Positions 36,955 through 49,616 of a stretch of 64,000 nt of DNA are shown piece by piece. Both the position numbers and the translations under genes were made by a program. The notes beneath the pieces are model-generated. The model was not told the DNA's origin. It did not search any database and saw only the letters and a program-made list of their open reading frames with translations. Position 1 is the first letter of the stretch, and every line of letters starts with the position of its first letter. Source of the DNA: Lunularia cruciata (taxonomy: Eukaryota > Streptophyta > Marchantiopsida > Lunulariales > Lunulariaceae); assembly GCA_948567375.1 (NCBI GenBank), contig OX419758.1, positions 36,595,473 through 36,659,472 on the forward strand. The letters run 5' to 3'.

Positions 36955-37854
36955 CCTGGTTATACGGATCAATCAAAGGACATCTATTATGATTTCCTCT
37001 TCATTTGATTTAAATTCTAATATTGGTTTGCACAAATGTCTAGCAATAAATATTACTCTAAGATTGGCAATTTGATATGATGAATTATGACTATAGCTTC
37101 ACCATTTTCTCAAAAAGTTAAATTCATATATTATGTAACTCAGAGCTTAATTATTGAATTTGGTCCACCGTTTTGCAGATTATTAAAATCATCAAATAAT
37201 ATATGATCTTAGAATTATGTCTGTAGGTATTTAATTTTAGTAAATTTATAAAAATAATTTGCTTCAAATATTGTAGCTATTTAGAAAAATCCTGTCTTGT
37301 TATTTTGATAAATATGCATTTCAAGTCTTGAGTTTTTAGATATAATTTACATTACATAATTGAAAGAATGTGGAATATTAAATAATTTAACTTTTTCATA
37401 TAAGAAAATTTAATAGATATTATATCGGATAAGATGCTTAACTCAAATTAGAATTTCTAAAATGTTATATAATTTTTCTAGAAGATAGAGATATGAACTT
37501 GAAATTCTAATCATTTATTGTGCCTTTTGGTAGATTCAGCAGTTCAAGGGGATATAGGTCCAGGTATTCTACTATAACCGAAGTTAGTCATCGATCTCAA
37601 TCACTGTCCATCAAGATACTATCTTCAATATGGTTGACTCGAGGAGGATACAAATGCTAAAGCTAACAGCCTCATTGATTCAATATTTATGTCGTTTTTA
37701 TCAAGGCTAGCTGAAATTATATCATTTTTGAACTAAGTTGAATACATATTTTCATTTAAATGGTAATATATAGAGCCGTAATATTGTATATTTCTAAAAT
37801 TCCCACGAGTATGGTTCAGTATGCGGTTGATTGCGATATACTTCCATTAAGTTC

Positions 37855-37960
37855 TACTGGGGCCTAGCCCCATTTTACCCTTTTCGTCCCTCCCTTGTAC
37901 GGGCTTGACGGGGTCTTCCCATCCTTCGTGTTCTCTACGCGGTCGCCTTCTTTTTCTCTT
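37855..37960 (-). repeat. Dispersed 100-bp module, copy 3 (inverted)
   Basis: Read on the minus strand it runs AAGGCGACCGCGTAG, ACGAAGGATGGGAAGACCCC, CCGTACAAGGGAGG, GGTAAAATG, then hairpin GGGGCTAGGCCCC. It is the best-preserved copy and faces copy 4 head to head. Confidence 0.8.
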
Positions 37961-38543
37961 TTGGTACTAACTTACCTCGAGCGGATATGCCGTTGCATCT
38001 GACCAAAACTTAGTTTATGTAAGTCGATGTAAATTTGTTCTGTAAATTCTCAGCTGAAAAAGCTAGAGAGTGCTGTTTTGATAGTACATCAAATTTAGAC
38101 ATTGATGAAACATGGTGACAATAATATATGGACCTGGAAAATAAAGTTGAAGTTCAAGAGATAATATTCTCTTAGAATTAACTTTAAACAAGGATAAGTC
38201 GCATTTTTCCACATTTTTAAAGTCTCCAACAAACAATATTCAACAGAAAATCTGTAGACAGAAAAATTAGACGAGTACATGGAAGTATTTGGACTCCATC
38301 ACCCCAAAACTGGAAACTGCCTTCTCTCATCTTCTCTTCATTCAACATTAGGGGATTTGACAGCAAGATTGAGATGAAATTATCTTCACCACAGTTAGGA
38401 TCAATCACGCCATTCACGAGGCTTTAGGGTTATGTTTAGTCCTAAACCCTAAATCCCAGGTCTGACAGAAGGCTTCTCGACTACGGTACGTGACCTCACA
38501 TGAGGGTGGATATTCCCAGTCACTTAACGCTCCTCCGTAACCA

Positions 38544-38650
38544 AGAGAAAAAGGCGACGGCGTAGAATACCAAGTAGGATGGGAAGACCCCCGTACAAGG
38601 ATACGACATAAGACATAAGGGGTAAACTTGGGCTAAGGCCCAATAATATG
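38544..38650 (+). repeat. Dispersed 100-bp module, copy 4
   Basis: GAGAAAAAGGCGACGGCGTAG, AGTAGGATGGGAAGACCCCC, GTACAAGGAT, GGTAAAC, and a degraded hairpin GGGCTAAGGCCC. Confidence 0.75.
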
Positions 38651-39080
38651 GGTGTGAGTATCGACTCCCCCATAACCTATGTTTCCTGGTGTTACTATGC
38701 TCATGTTAACATCCGGTGTGGTCCATAAGATGGTCATGAAAGTGCGACAGACACATTCCAAATACCATTTTCGATCCACAAATCCGAAATCTGATTGGTA
38801 GTTGGAAATCTGTCAAGAGAATCGCCAACGGACCGACGATTTTCTGCTTCATGGAGCCCGGATCTTATGCTATGGTCGGCAGGGACGGCATGTCATGTTA
38901 ATGGTGGCGACAGACGTGCATTGTACAAGATGTTACGTCTGTACATCATACATACATACATTCATAACTCTTTACTGTGTCCCGTCACAGAGTCAATTGT
39001 AAGGGATAGGGAGTTCTAACAGATGGGGACAAAAACAGAAGATATAAAGCACGGAAAGACTAAGGAGAAGAAGAACGAAG

Positions 39081-39175
39081 AAAAGGCGACCACAAAGAAC
39101 CCAAGAAGGATGGGAAGACCCCCCATCGAGCCGTACAAGGGAAGGAGATGGAGAAGGTGAGGATGGGGAATAAAA
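39081..39175 (+). repeat. Dispersed 100-bp module, copy 5
   Basis: AAAAGGCGACCACAAAGAAC, AGAAGGATGGGAAGACCCCC, CCGTACAAGGGA, then a diverged end without a clear hairpin. In one plus frame it would read RRMGRPPIEPYKG, an AT-hook-like phrase, but the other copies do not preserve a shared long frame. Confidence 0.7.
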
Positions 39176-39199
39176 TCCATAATAATAATTCGATCGAAG

Positions 39200-42100
39200 A
39201 ATGGAATATCGAGGAAAGATGAAGGCGCGAGAAGACTGCTGCGGTCGAGTTGGGTAAATGCCGGTCCGGATGTGCGACTAGGAGGATGGATAGCATGGAA
39301 GATGGATGAGATATCTGACCGTGAAGGAGAAGCACCGACCGAGATGACGACGTGCCTGAATTCATCCTTCCCATGCAGGAGTAGTATGGTAGTGTTTGAG
39401 TAGGACTCACGGATTCAGGTTCGTCGTAATGTTGAACAACATTACACGGTTTGTTTTGACAGGGAAGTCGCATAGCCGCCGAAGTCGTCCGTCGTCGTCA
39501 TGACCTGCCGGCGTTAGGAAGGGCCCGACACGTGAGAATAACAGTGGACGAGCAGTGCCGGCGTTTACTTGGTCGGGGAATCATATCGGGTAATTGTCGC
39601 CGGGCGCCGCCTCGATGGTGGCGGAGGATGGAGTCTCATGGAGATGGAGATTCGAGGAAGGGAAATAGACACATTAGTCCATTAGTATGCCATATTAGAA
39701 AAGCTCTGTGCCATGTCATCCAACATCTTCTGACGCCATCGATGAATGGATTTTGTGGTCATGCTGTCGGACCGACGGTCCGCTAAAGTCCCCTCCACAC
39801 TAGGGTGAAAAGGCCCGGCCCTCATTTCAATAACCAGTCGTTGTGGCTTGTGGCTACAACCCCGCGTTTCTACTCCACCATTCGGTCCAGAGTGGCACCA
39901 CATCATCCGTTCCACCAATGCCACGCATTCTCATTTCACGGACTTCCCGCTCATGAATGCCACGACAGACTATGCTGTTTCCGTGGCTCAGGACTGAAAA
40001 GCACCCTCAATCCCCACTATTCATAAACTGTTCTATTCCGGACCGAGAAACATCCACTCCACTCCACTCCATTCCTCCAATTCCCCACCATGGGAGTTGA
40101 CTCTTGACGTACACCTTTTCAACAGCCCCACTCTGTACTGTAGCCCTATCTTCCTTCCTTCCTGCCGTACCTCGGAATTAGGGTCCGTCCAGAACCGTAA
40201 CTGACAATTCGAACATGAACGGAGCGGGGCTCGGTCAAAAAGGATTTACATTCTCTACCGAAGGAGCAATCGACGGAGAGAAGGACCGACAGACAGGAGT
40301 AGGTACTAAAGTACAAAACGGGCGGCTTTTTCCGCTCTCCGCGAGCAAATGCGGGACCAGGGTCAGGTAGTAGATGCAAGACGTCAGCCCAAAATCGGAG
40401 ATGGGCCCAGTGAGCACGACATCCATTCCTATTACGCCAACTGGCATTTTGGGCGAACCAATGGAGAGGCTGAGATCGTGCAGTAAGATCTGGCGGTTAG
40501 GTCTCTATGCCGGAGCTGTCTCTAAGAATACGCGTGCCCGACCAACCGGGACGGCCAGGAAAGGAGCTGCCCAGGCTTCCTCGAGCAGGGCACCCGATCC
40601 AGCGTACATGTGGTACAGCAGTGTAAATCAACTAATGCCAGCCCGTTCCACTGATGTGCGCCGAGGTCCCCCAGCTCTGGATCCGAGCCCCAGGTATTCT
40701 CCTTTCCGGCCGGGATAATAGGAAAGAGAAAAGAAGGCAGTCACGTCGGGGAAAAGACTCATTGCCCGTTCCAGTTCCCGGTGTGAATTTTATTCAAAAT
40801 CGATAAGAGTTTCCCAGTTTTGCTACGCCGTCAGCAAACTCAGTCTAAGCACGAAAAATTGTTCTCCTGCAACTATGAGAATATATTCATCTAAGTTGAG
40901 AATCCAGCAGTCTTTTCGACTATTCATGGTATAAGAATCACAGCAGATTTGGAACATGTATGTCAACAGCGTTTCAAATTATGATTGCTGAATTGTCAGC
41001 AAGTATAATCTTCCTCAAAAGTCCCGGTGAAATATTGCTTTTGTTTTGACAACTATGTGAAAATGTATCAAAGAGCCTGATTGGTTGTAGATGAAATCGG
41101 AAAATGAATATGATAAGCTAGTTATAGGCATTACTTTTGGAACAATCCTGAATCCGAATATCCACATTTTTGCTAAAAGAAACTCACATTCCTGAACACC
41201 TGAATGTTTCACGAATGTGGCAATATGGTGTTCTGCTCCCGTGTCACTTGGATTATCAACGAGGAAGACATGTAAATATAACAATTTGTGACGACCCAGT
41301 GTCAGTCACGCTCGGAATCCATACGCGCCGCGCCAAATCGACCGGCAGCCTCCATGGCTTTGCCGTCCAAAGACAAACCGTCGATCGTCCGAACCTGGGG
41401 AAGGGATTTGACACGCCTACTATACTTCCGTCTGTTCCGTAATTATGTTCCCTCGGTTGGACTACGTCTCCAACCGCCAGTTTAGCTCTGCCGGTTGGGG
41501 AGGCAAGCCCGCGTTTCCAAGCACACCAGAGACAAAATATTTAGAGGTGCTGTTAACATCATCCCAGCCGTCTGGCCTTGTCCATGACCTCGACTCCAAC
41601 CGGTTTTTTCTCTCACCCTCCCCTCTCGACCCCAAGTAACCATCGGCAGGCTAGGTTCCGAACCCGTCGAAGGTCGGATGCCGTTGCTTATCACGCGTCA
41701 AATCGAACGAGCAAGAAACGGTAAATGCAGGCCCGATACAAGCAACCCTTGAAAGATCGATGCACGTGAGTCTCCGAAAAACTCCAAGGCGGCGCTGCGC
41801 TAGTGTGGACTAGCGCAGCGCCGCCTTGGAGTTTTTACTCAACCGCGGTTCCGCCAATCGACCGCGGTTTACCTTTGTTTCGTTCCAGGTTAGACTTGAA
41901 TAAGGAGAAGGAAAGAAAGGAATGGAACGGACTAGAAGATGAACATCGGGGATCGTGCGTTCCTTCTTCCGTAGCCTGGTATCCGTCATCCGCAGAGCAG
42001 GGTAGTCAGTCAGTAACGAAATGCCTGGCATAACGGAGACGGACAGACAGCAGTGACCGAGCTGTGCCTTGGTTGGCCACTTACGGTTTAATGCGCAGAC
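39200..42100. other. Second GC-richer island, no gene recognised
   Basis: Several chance-length open frames (70-137 codons) on both strands, none with a family motif. It contains a CCACT-type run at about 40048-40070 and the perfect palindrome at 41777-41836. Like the 33-35.3 kb island, it stands out in composition from its AT-rich neighbourhood. Confidence 0.4.
41777..41836. repeat. Perfect palindrome, 27-bp arms, 6-base loop
   Basis: Left arm 41777-41803 and right arm 41810-41836 are exact reverse complements (arm begins AAAAACTCCAAGGCGGCG and ends CTGCGCTAG). The loop 41804-41809 is TGTGGA. The stem is GC-rich with an A/T end (AAAAA and TTTTT). The absence of any mismatch implies recent origin or selection. 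Confidence 0.95.
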
Positions 42101-43324
42101 AGCCTTTTTGCAGTCCCTTTAATTAGGCGTGGATTACGGTATAGTATTAGTCCTTGAGGGAGACTACAACACCCTTTATTCTCCACTAGGCCTAACTAAC
42201 TCACTAATCAATCACAATATGCAATTCTGACTGAAGGACAGAAAAGATGAGACGAGGAATCAAAGGACTGAGGTGGAGAATGCCATGAGAGTAACGATGG
42301 AGGAGACAAGATGAACAGTGAAGAGGAAATCTATATCATTTCGTGACCATGTTTAACAACATTGTGGTAGAAGCACTTATCTAGATGTATGTGCTATGGA
42401 AGTACTTTCTAGCATATAATGCAGCTCAAGCATCTACTAACTACATCCTTCACCTTAACGTACCCTCATCTAAATGCCTCTCGCTTGTATGGCTTCATAA
42501 ACCTCAAATAAATCACGAATTTAATCTCTTTATGGAGAACCTGACTAACAGAGTGTGGCCAAAGATAACCAGATTCCCATGCGCACATCTAAATTAGAAA
42601 GATTTCCTTCGATGTTACGTGGGATGTTCGATGTCAATCTAAGAGACTGGACCTGAGGAAACATGGCAACAACCTTTAAACTTTTGCCCAGCTCATCATC
42701 ATACCGATAAGTTCGTTTGCGCTTGCTCAGATCATCCAGATGTCTCTCTCTTCATTGTTAACGGTTGTGGTAAAGTATGAGATTAGACCGGCTTCGGCAC
42801 GAGTATAATTTATGTAAATGAAACACACGTGATCTAGATGAAGTTGCTTGATATCGTTGAGGAAAGACGACAGTCGTTTGTGTCTCGTGTCAATCAGTGG
42901 AGTGGACCAAATCAGTCAGAATTGTAGAATCCAATAAGGGTGGAGCAAGTATGGATAGGGGCCTCTCTCTGTATACTGGTGTTGTTTGTGCAAGATTACT
43001 GAGACTGATCGACCACTTTGATTGGATGGAGAATGAGTCTACCTGAACTGGCCCTCATCTGCTGGCAACAGCAGCCACCCTCTACTCTTAACTTCTCTGA
43101 TATCTAAGCGAAAGTAGTTAACATTTCCTGTGATGATGAGGATGCAGAAGGAGAGAGGGTTTGAGAGATATGTAGTTGGGATTGGTAAGACAGGCCGGCA
43201 AACTGACTGAGTAGTTACTGTGACTGCTCCAGCCTCTGAGGACGATACAGAATTTCAGAAACCCAGAAGCAACAGGAGGTGGTATTCAGCAGGAAAACCA
43301 ACCTAGTCATGTATGGGAGTGAAA

Positions 43325-43349
43325 GGAGGAGGAGGAGGAGGAGGAGGGT
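43325..43349. repeat. GGA trinucleotide microsatellite
   Basis: About eight GGA units. Confidence 0.85.
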
Positions 43350-44269
43350 GGTGAAGCTTTGCATTGATGATGCGATGGAGAAGATAACAGTTAAGACGTT
43401 GGAGGTCGGGTTGATAATGCAGAGGAGTGGGCTGAGAATAGCTGTGTGGAGAAGAGTGGAGCTTGCTTTATTTAGTTGCAGACAAGCGATTGGTAAGGAA
43501 ATGAATGAGAGCAGACGGAGGCAGTTGTTAGGCTGAGTTCAGAGAGAGGGAGAGGGAACGAAAGAGTTATTATCGTTATAGGACTTTAGTATGTACGATG
43601 AAGTTGTGGAGACTCGTCAAATGTTATCTTCTGTTTGACCTGCTACTTACCACATGTCCCAGTACGTGCAAGAGGTTCGAATGTGGCTACCTACGATAAG
43701 AGAAGGTAATTGTTTCAAATGATAGTTTAGAGCCCAGCAGTCAGGGAGTTCTGGATCTCGTTCCAAGTGTGTGAAACTCCAGACCTTGAGAATGCTGCTC
43801 GCACACATTTTCGTAAGGAAGTTGTACCTTCTCCCCTTCTCAAAGTGGGAAAAGTGCAAAGCGCTGCGAGGCTCAGGGAGAAACCCTGCACCTCGCAGCC
43901 TCCCCCTCTCTCTTTCTGTCAGCTTGGGCTATTGAACTCAGCCGTGCCGAGCCGATCCATTACCGTGCAGCGTCTGCCTGCATATGTCAGTGAGCCATGT
44001 GGCGGGATCCAATCACTTGGAACCAGCCTTGAAGAACATGGCATGCGTTAATTATTACAGTTAGTTCCCTTCCCACTTGAGGCAGAAAGACGGCTCTTGC
44101 TCGGTCTTTCTTTCTCACCTTCTCGTACAAATTGGTGGGGCTTAAGGTACTCGTCCTCACGATCAACCCAGTTCATGTGCCCTGCAGCAGCAGGTAAGAA
44201 GGGGTTGTGTTAAAACATCGTACCGTAGTACGATGAAGGACAGTCACACCACCGTAGTGGGGCTCTGGA

Positions 44270-44292
44270 GCTGGCTGGCTGGCTGGCTGGCC
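44270..44292. repeat. GGCT tetranucleotide microsatellite
   Basis: Five CTGG/GGCT units. Confidence 0.8.
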
Positions 44293-46674
44293 GGAGTAGA
44301 AGATATGGACCTTCTCATGATGCTCTCTGAGTTGATTCATGATTCTTGTTGGACATCGCGAGCATTTCTCACTTGGGAGAGCGAGGAAATCAACTCAGAG
44401 TTTCACATTATCATTTACCTCGGACTTTTCACCATCGGCGGTTGCGTGATTTCTGCAGACCCAGATCCTTAACGTGTACTCCTAACCATCCGAGTACCAC
44501 CGGGTGCCTGCAATAGAACCCAATTCTTGTTGACTTGGTTGAATTCCTTTCACCTTCTCCACTTTCAACGAGCTGCACACAGAGTGCATGACTCCCTCTC
44601 TGCCTCCATGTGAATGCAACAAGAGAAACATGATATCTACAGGGGCGCTCTCCTCTCGATTAGTTACTGCTACTGGTACCCAGTGTGTACCCAGACCAGA
44701 GTCTCGTCCACCAAACATCCTAGAAAATATATCGCTGGGTTCTGGTAATTGACAAATCAATCTCCATTAACCTCCAATAAGGATCTCTAGTCTGCCTCTT
44801 ATGTACAAATGCACGCAGGAACATCTTCCAGAACTAAGATCAAAGCTTCACACAGACTCTCGGGTCTGAACACACGATTTTTCTTACGGACTCAATCCTA
44901 TACTGAGCTTAAAGCAGATTCTGGACACGAGTTATAAACAATTGAGTACAGGATAACTGCACTTAGCTCGCTTCGAAGGGGGGCTCCTTTTAGAATAGTC
45001 GTACAAACGTTAACTAAATAATAGCATGTCATTTCCAAGTTGCAGAATTACATCCCAGTCTGCTTTGATGTGGATCTGTCCACATCAGTCGTCTTACTGA
45101 TAACCACACACTCTTATACAACATACCCACTCTCTGCGTCTTTGACTAGATAGAGCCATATTTGACCGTGACTTATGGGCATAGCCATGCAATCCGCATA
45201 ACTGGCTCTCAACCAATGGGTGGAATATCCATCCGGTCTTACGAGGAACTCATTCGTTCACGAATACAACGAAGTAGTATTGCTAACGCAGTGGTGTATC
45301 TTGTGTGAACTTACAGTTGTACCAGAAAACGAATATAACATCCTTGCAGGCAGCAAATCCACCAGCAAAAGAATCTACATTCTCGTCACATCAAATCCAC
45401 TAAATTACGGGTGTATGGATCACATTTTGTATACCCTGCAAATAGCTCTGTCTGCCTTCTTCGGAAATTCATGCAGCCTTGAAACTCCAATCCTGTCCCC
45501 ATGTGCGCTCGAACCAGATATGGTAGATCCACGAATGAGTCTCTTGTGCATCGTCTCTTTTCTCTCTGTTTACCCATCGTACTCACTCCTGGGTTCAAAA
45601 TTCAACTCGTGATGGTACCTTCTTCTTTTCACTGTCTCTTTTCACTAAATTGAATGAGCAGAGATTGGTGTACATTTATGCTCCGACCGTGCGCTCTCTC
45701 TGGGACCATGCAAGTTGTCAATTCCTTTGCTGCCAATAGTCAAGTCAAATGCATTTCTTGTGTGTCCGTTGCTCCAACTTCCATGTGTTATTTGCGGACA
45801 GGATCATCACTTTATCTGATCCGTCCAGTCCAGTCCATCTTTTCCTTCGCTCCCACCATCTTTTACAGCAACTTGCCCACGATGATATGGTACCTACAGC
45901 CTACCATTCGAGGGGCTGGCTGGTTTGGTTGTGTGTTGATCAATGAAGATGAAGGACAGACAACAATCTTCATGCACTTCTGAAATTAACAGTTGCAGCA
46001 GCAGCAGCGGTGACTTCTCAACGCTGCCTATGAAAAGGTTCCAATTGTGCAGCATTCACTCATTTCGAATATTGCGAAAAGTCACCACCTTCTATGCCAC
46101 CACAACATGTTGTCTCAAATTTCTCCTTCTTTGTCAGAGGGGTACGTTTGTGTCAACAGTTGGAACATCCTATGGTTCGCAGAAGATTTTCAAGGGATAG
46201 CCTATCTTCCTCCCATACGCATAGAGGAATATTTCCATTACATGTTTACTTTGAACACCGACCACAGAAAGCTAGTTGTTACACTTGAGCTACAATCGAT
46301 CCCAAACGGCTCTCTCCACTCTCTTGTCTTCTCTTCTTACTTACTGGAGGTCAGTTATAACCCTTCTCGTGGGAGTTGGGGTAATTTTACTCTTCGAATC
46401 CTTTTAATCCTTTTCCATAAAGTATGATTGGCTAGAGATAGATTTCATAGGGATCTTTTCGCTGTCTGGCTCTCCCTCTCCCTACACACTCTACGTTTAG
46501 AATCCAATTACATGATTTGACTTCCTCCCTTTCTTTCCATTGCAGTGCAGTACGTAAATCTTATGATCAATCTCACAACTGCTTGTTTTTGATAAGCGCA
46601 ACCTTGTTTTCGTTTCTTTCTTCTTTCCTTCCTTGCTTCCTTCCCCTTTCCTTACAGCTACGGAACTGTACATG

Positions 46675-46693
46675 ACTCTCTCTCTCTCTCTCT
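46675..46693. repeat. CT dinucleotide microsatellite
   Basis: About nine CT units downstream of a C/T-rich tract. Confidence 0.8.
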
Positions 46694-47390
46694 GTGTTTT
46701 CTTTCTACCTCCTCATGTCCAAGGCCAGTACCTCCCATGACTTGGGAATATGTTTAAGTACAACTTCATCATCATCATCAGTCTGGGTTCTCTAGGACAC
46801 CGTAAGAATGGCAAGAAGCCGTACTCATGATCATTCTGTGTTCTCTATGACGAGGTGGGATGAACAGGACTGATATTCCACGGCAATACCTGACGATTCA
46901 ACACCGTTCAGAATACTTATTACATGTCACTCGTGCATTTCCTCGTAGCCTCTTCTTCAAAGTACAGATATATTCCCCTCTCTTCCACTTCCACCTGAGG
47001 TGTGTCTTTCTCAATCTCCCTAGGCCCTCTTCACTCACTCTCACTCTTCTACATAAACGTGTCGTCAATAGAATTTTTAAAGCCCCTTTGTTGGGGGTTT
47101 TCGAAGCCGTGGCAGGTATCAGTGGAAATCCTTGCCTTCCTACGCTCTTCGTTGTTCAGTCGCGACGTGCTTTTGTCCATGATCACCCAAGCGTCAGAGA
47201 TTGCAGTGGGTCGGAATAATAGTGCAGTGGGTCTAAGACTTCGTTGCTTACTGCTGTGGGCGCTGGAAATTAATATATTTTCTCCACTTCTGTCAAAGCA
47301 TCAAACTCTTCTATGATTTAGAAATACACTTGCTCTATACTACGGAGTAGGATATCCTTGATGTTTCCTGATTCAATGTACTACACCGAG

Positions 47391-49616
47391 ATTTTGATGA
47401 GTGGACGGTGCAAGATGAGGTCGACAAAGTTCGTGTTGTACACAGAAGCAAAGATGGCAAGACATACAGCTGCGAAACACAGCCTATGCTATGCAGTGTG
47501 ATTGAATATGAACCGTTAACTGCAGCGTATAAACTGAATTGCTTGAGGTAATGACCACTAAAGCTGTTCTCACTCTGGTTCTGACCGTGAGATTGTAAGG
47601 GTATATATCCCTCTGTTGAAAGCAGACAAAGTTCATGGATCTTGTCAATACACCGAGAAAGGGATCAGATTGTCTGGCGATTTTGTGAATGCAGTCCAAC
47701 CATTTGTCTTTCATTGTTATCAGACTACAGCTTCAGTTTCTAAATTGATTTATCAAAAGTAATATTGGGAAGAACGTCTCAGTCAGTGCGAGGAATTGTT
47801 GACGAACACGCATGGAACATGCAACAAGAGACTACTGTCGTTGTACGCGAGAGGGGGGCTCAAGATGTCGGCCATGACATGGAGAATGGTTACTATACTG
47901 TTTCGATCAGAATTCATGGGGCAGTGTAGACGTAAGTGAGTGGAGAAAATAGTGACAGCTTTTATTGGTTAGTAATATTTAATCTTCGATCGATAACAGA
48001 ATCAGTACCTGTTTCTTTACGAAGAAAATCCGATTTTGGACTCTTTTGTTATTTGTGAAGTTTTGTTTTGGGTTCATTTCTGTTGGGGCACAGTCATCCA
48101 TGCGCCATGACTTTGAGCCATTCTATGTTCCCAGTTTCACTTAATTTTCGCTAGTGCTTGGGCATGCAATAAATTCTAAACTTATCTACCATGTTTAAGC
48201 TAGTTCTGGAACTCCATTATGTTCCTTGTCCCTATATGCTGATCGAACTACAGACAGGACAACATAGAAAAACAATTTTTCACTCTTGTAATGGCGAATA
48301 TCCTGTTAGTTTCTGTACACAATTGGAGCAAGTGCCTTCGTTGCATGAGCTACTGTTTCAGATTTGTAGCAGTTTTTCGCTGAACTCAAAGAACACAGAT
48401 TCTTGGGGCAAATGGTTGGTAAGATTCCAATTGATTGCTACGTTCGACCCCATATGGTGGAGAGAGTTGTCAGTTTGAATATTCTTTTGTGTGAGCCCTC
48501 ATGGGCGTTTGAGTGGCCCTTTGATTATTGAAGAGTGAATTCCAGCTGTTCCACGGGTATCGTCTACCACTGAATATGAGTAGGGCATATGAATAGGGTG
48601 GTGAGAAGACCACTCTTCATCCACAGAAGTTAAGGAAATCACTATGTTAGTCCTCAAACCAACACTTCGTCATGAGAGCAAAATCCATGGCTTATCCATA
48701 GTTGTGTACTCTAACTCGGTCCACTGCTTGTGTATTTTTATTCTTTAGCTAATAATATTCTTCAAGATTGGTATCACGCTCACCTAATACCAAGTTTTCA
48801 CTAGTACGGGAACGGGAACGCTTCACATAATACTTGCAACCAAAGTTTTCTTTCCCTTTTAGTAAAGATGACTTTCAGGATTGTAAATTTTCTGGGGACG
48901 CGTGAAGGGCAGAGCACAAAGTTGGAGCGAGAGAGAAGTGGACAGACCTAACAGGTCAAGAACATCATTCAAAGGGTAATATCATAATCGTGATGTTCCT
49001 AGGTCGAATATGAGGAGTATCTCTAGCAAACAAGTACACATGGTAGCTTCTGTGTCCTGCAGGTTCACCGAGACACCAACCTACTCCTGGCTTCATAAAT
49101 GTCCTCTGGTGTTTGGTTTCCGGAGTGCAACAAACACCGATAAGAACAACATAGGCGAGGGCAAGGGTTCGTACATCTCCTCAAATGCACAAAACAAGCA
49201 GTGGATGTAAGATGAGACATAAAATTTGTAAGTTGGGAGTATCTGCAAGAGACTTCCAGTTCCATGATACATTCAGGGTCGACCGCCTACCGCGTGACGG
49301 CACTCTTTCCGTTCAATCGGAAGTTTCCACCAAGAAATATGAGTTCCGCGCATGGGACTGTCCTGATATGTATGCTGATGGAAGCCTGACTTCACCTTTC
49401 CTGGGGTTTGAACAATCATAATTGACGTACCGATGTGTGATGGTTCGGGATGGGCAAAAGTATAAGCCATGCGTGAATTGTAAAGCTCAGCAATTTACCC
49501 AAGAGACAATCAGTGAACTGATGACATGTATTTATCATAGTTTATTGTATTATAATTTTGCTAGACATTTCTGTGCATTGATCCGATATTCAGTACGCGA
49601 CCAATCCAACGACTAA
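47391..49616 (+). pseudogene. Exon-like blocks of an unrecognised plus-strand gene or pseudogene
   Basis: Several blocks look protein-coding by amino-acid composition but not by family. Block one (47391-47547) contains DEWTVQDEVDKVRVVHRS and ends at a good donor (GAG then GTAATG). Block two starts after an acceptor at 47625 (SSWILSIHRERDQIVW) and, after an in-frame stop, continues in the same frame to about 47926 (VDEHAWNMQQETTVVVRE). Block three is 48191-48475 (YVPCPYMLIELQTGQHRKT). Block four is about 49200-49420 (FRVDRLPRDGTLSVQSEVS), continuing beyond a stop with RDGQKYKPCVNCKAQQF. No methionine-started complete frame links them. It could be a decayed host gene, a decayed DNA transposon (the W-V-Y-V pattern is faintly SWIM-like), or a gene whose true exon borders I cannot see. 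It converges tail-to-tail with COG2. Confidence 0.35.
49541..49546 (-). terminator. Candidate polyadenylation signal for COG2
   Basis: AATAAA on the minus strand, about 380 bases past the COG2 stop, in AT-rich sequence. It is plausible for a plant 3' untranslated region, but plant signals are loose and others may be used. Confidence 0.35.

Larger units (their letters stand above)
35301..37850. other. AT-rich intergenic DNA
   Basis: It holds module copy 2 (35630-35730), A-rich partial duplications at about 36378-36562, and the long TA microsatellite at 36895-36953. No gene seen. Confidence 0.5.
37855..38650. mobile_element. Possible small inverted-repeat element bounded by module copies 3 and 4
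   Basis: Copies 3 (minus) and 4 (plus) sit about 580 bp apart in inverted orientation, with their hairpin ends outermost. This is the arrangement expected if the module is a terminal inverted repeat of about 100 bp around an AT-rich core. The core has no recognisable coding region. I see no convincing target-site duplication outside the ends, so an accidental pair of separate insertions is also possible. Confidence 0.35.
42101..47390. other. Intergenic DNA, no gene firmly recognised
   Basis: It contains a GGA tract (43325-43349), a GGCT tract (44270-44292) and a CT tract (46675-46693). Open frames of 90-130 codons (for example at 45220-45612 and 46047-46427, plus) show no motif. A stretch near 47040-47240 has peptide-like frames that could be an upstream exon of the candidate gene that follows, but I cannot set its borders. 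Confidence 0.4.

Noticed and set aside
36701-37075. Open frames of repeated Tyr-Ile
   Set aside because: Produced entirely by the TA microsatellite.
39081-39140. AT-hook protein (RRMGRPPIEPYKG) encoded by the dispersed module
   Set aside because: The phrase appears in one frame of one or two copies. Other copies break the frame, so the DNA repeat and not a protein is what is conserved.
43674-43760. Possible tRNA T-loop (GGTTCGAAT)
   Set aside because: No acceptor stem, D-loop box or anticodon arm can be folded around it.
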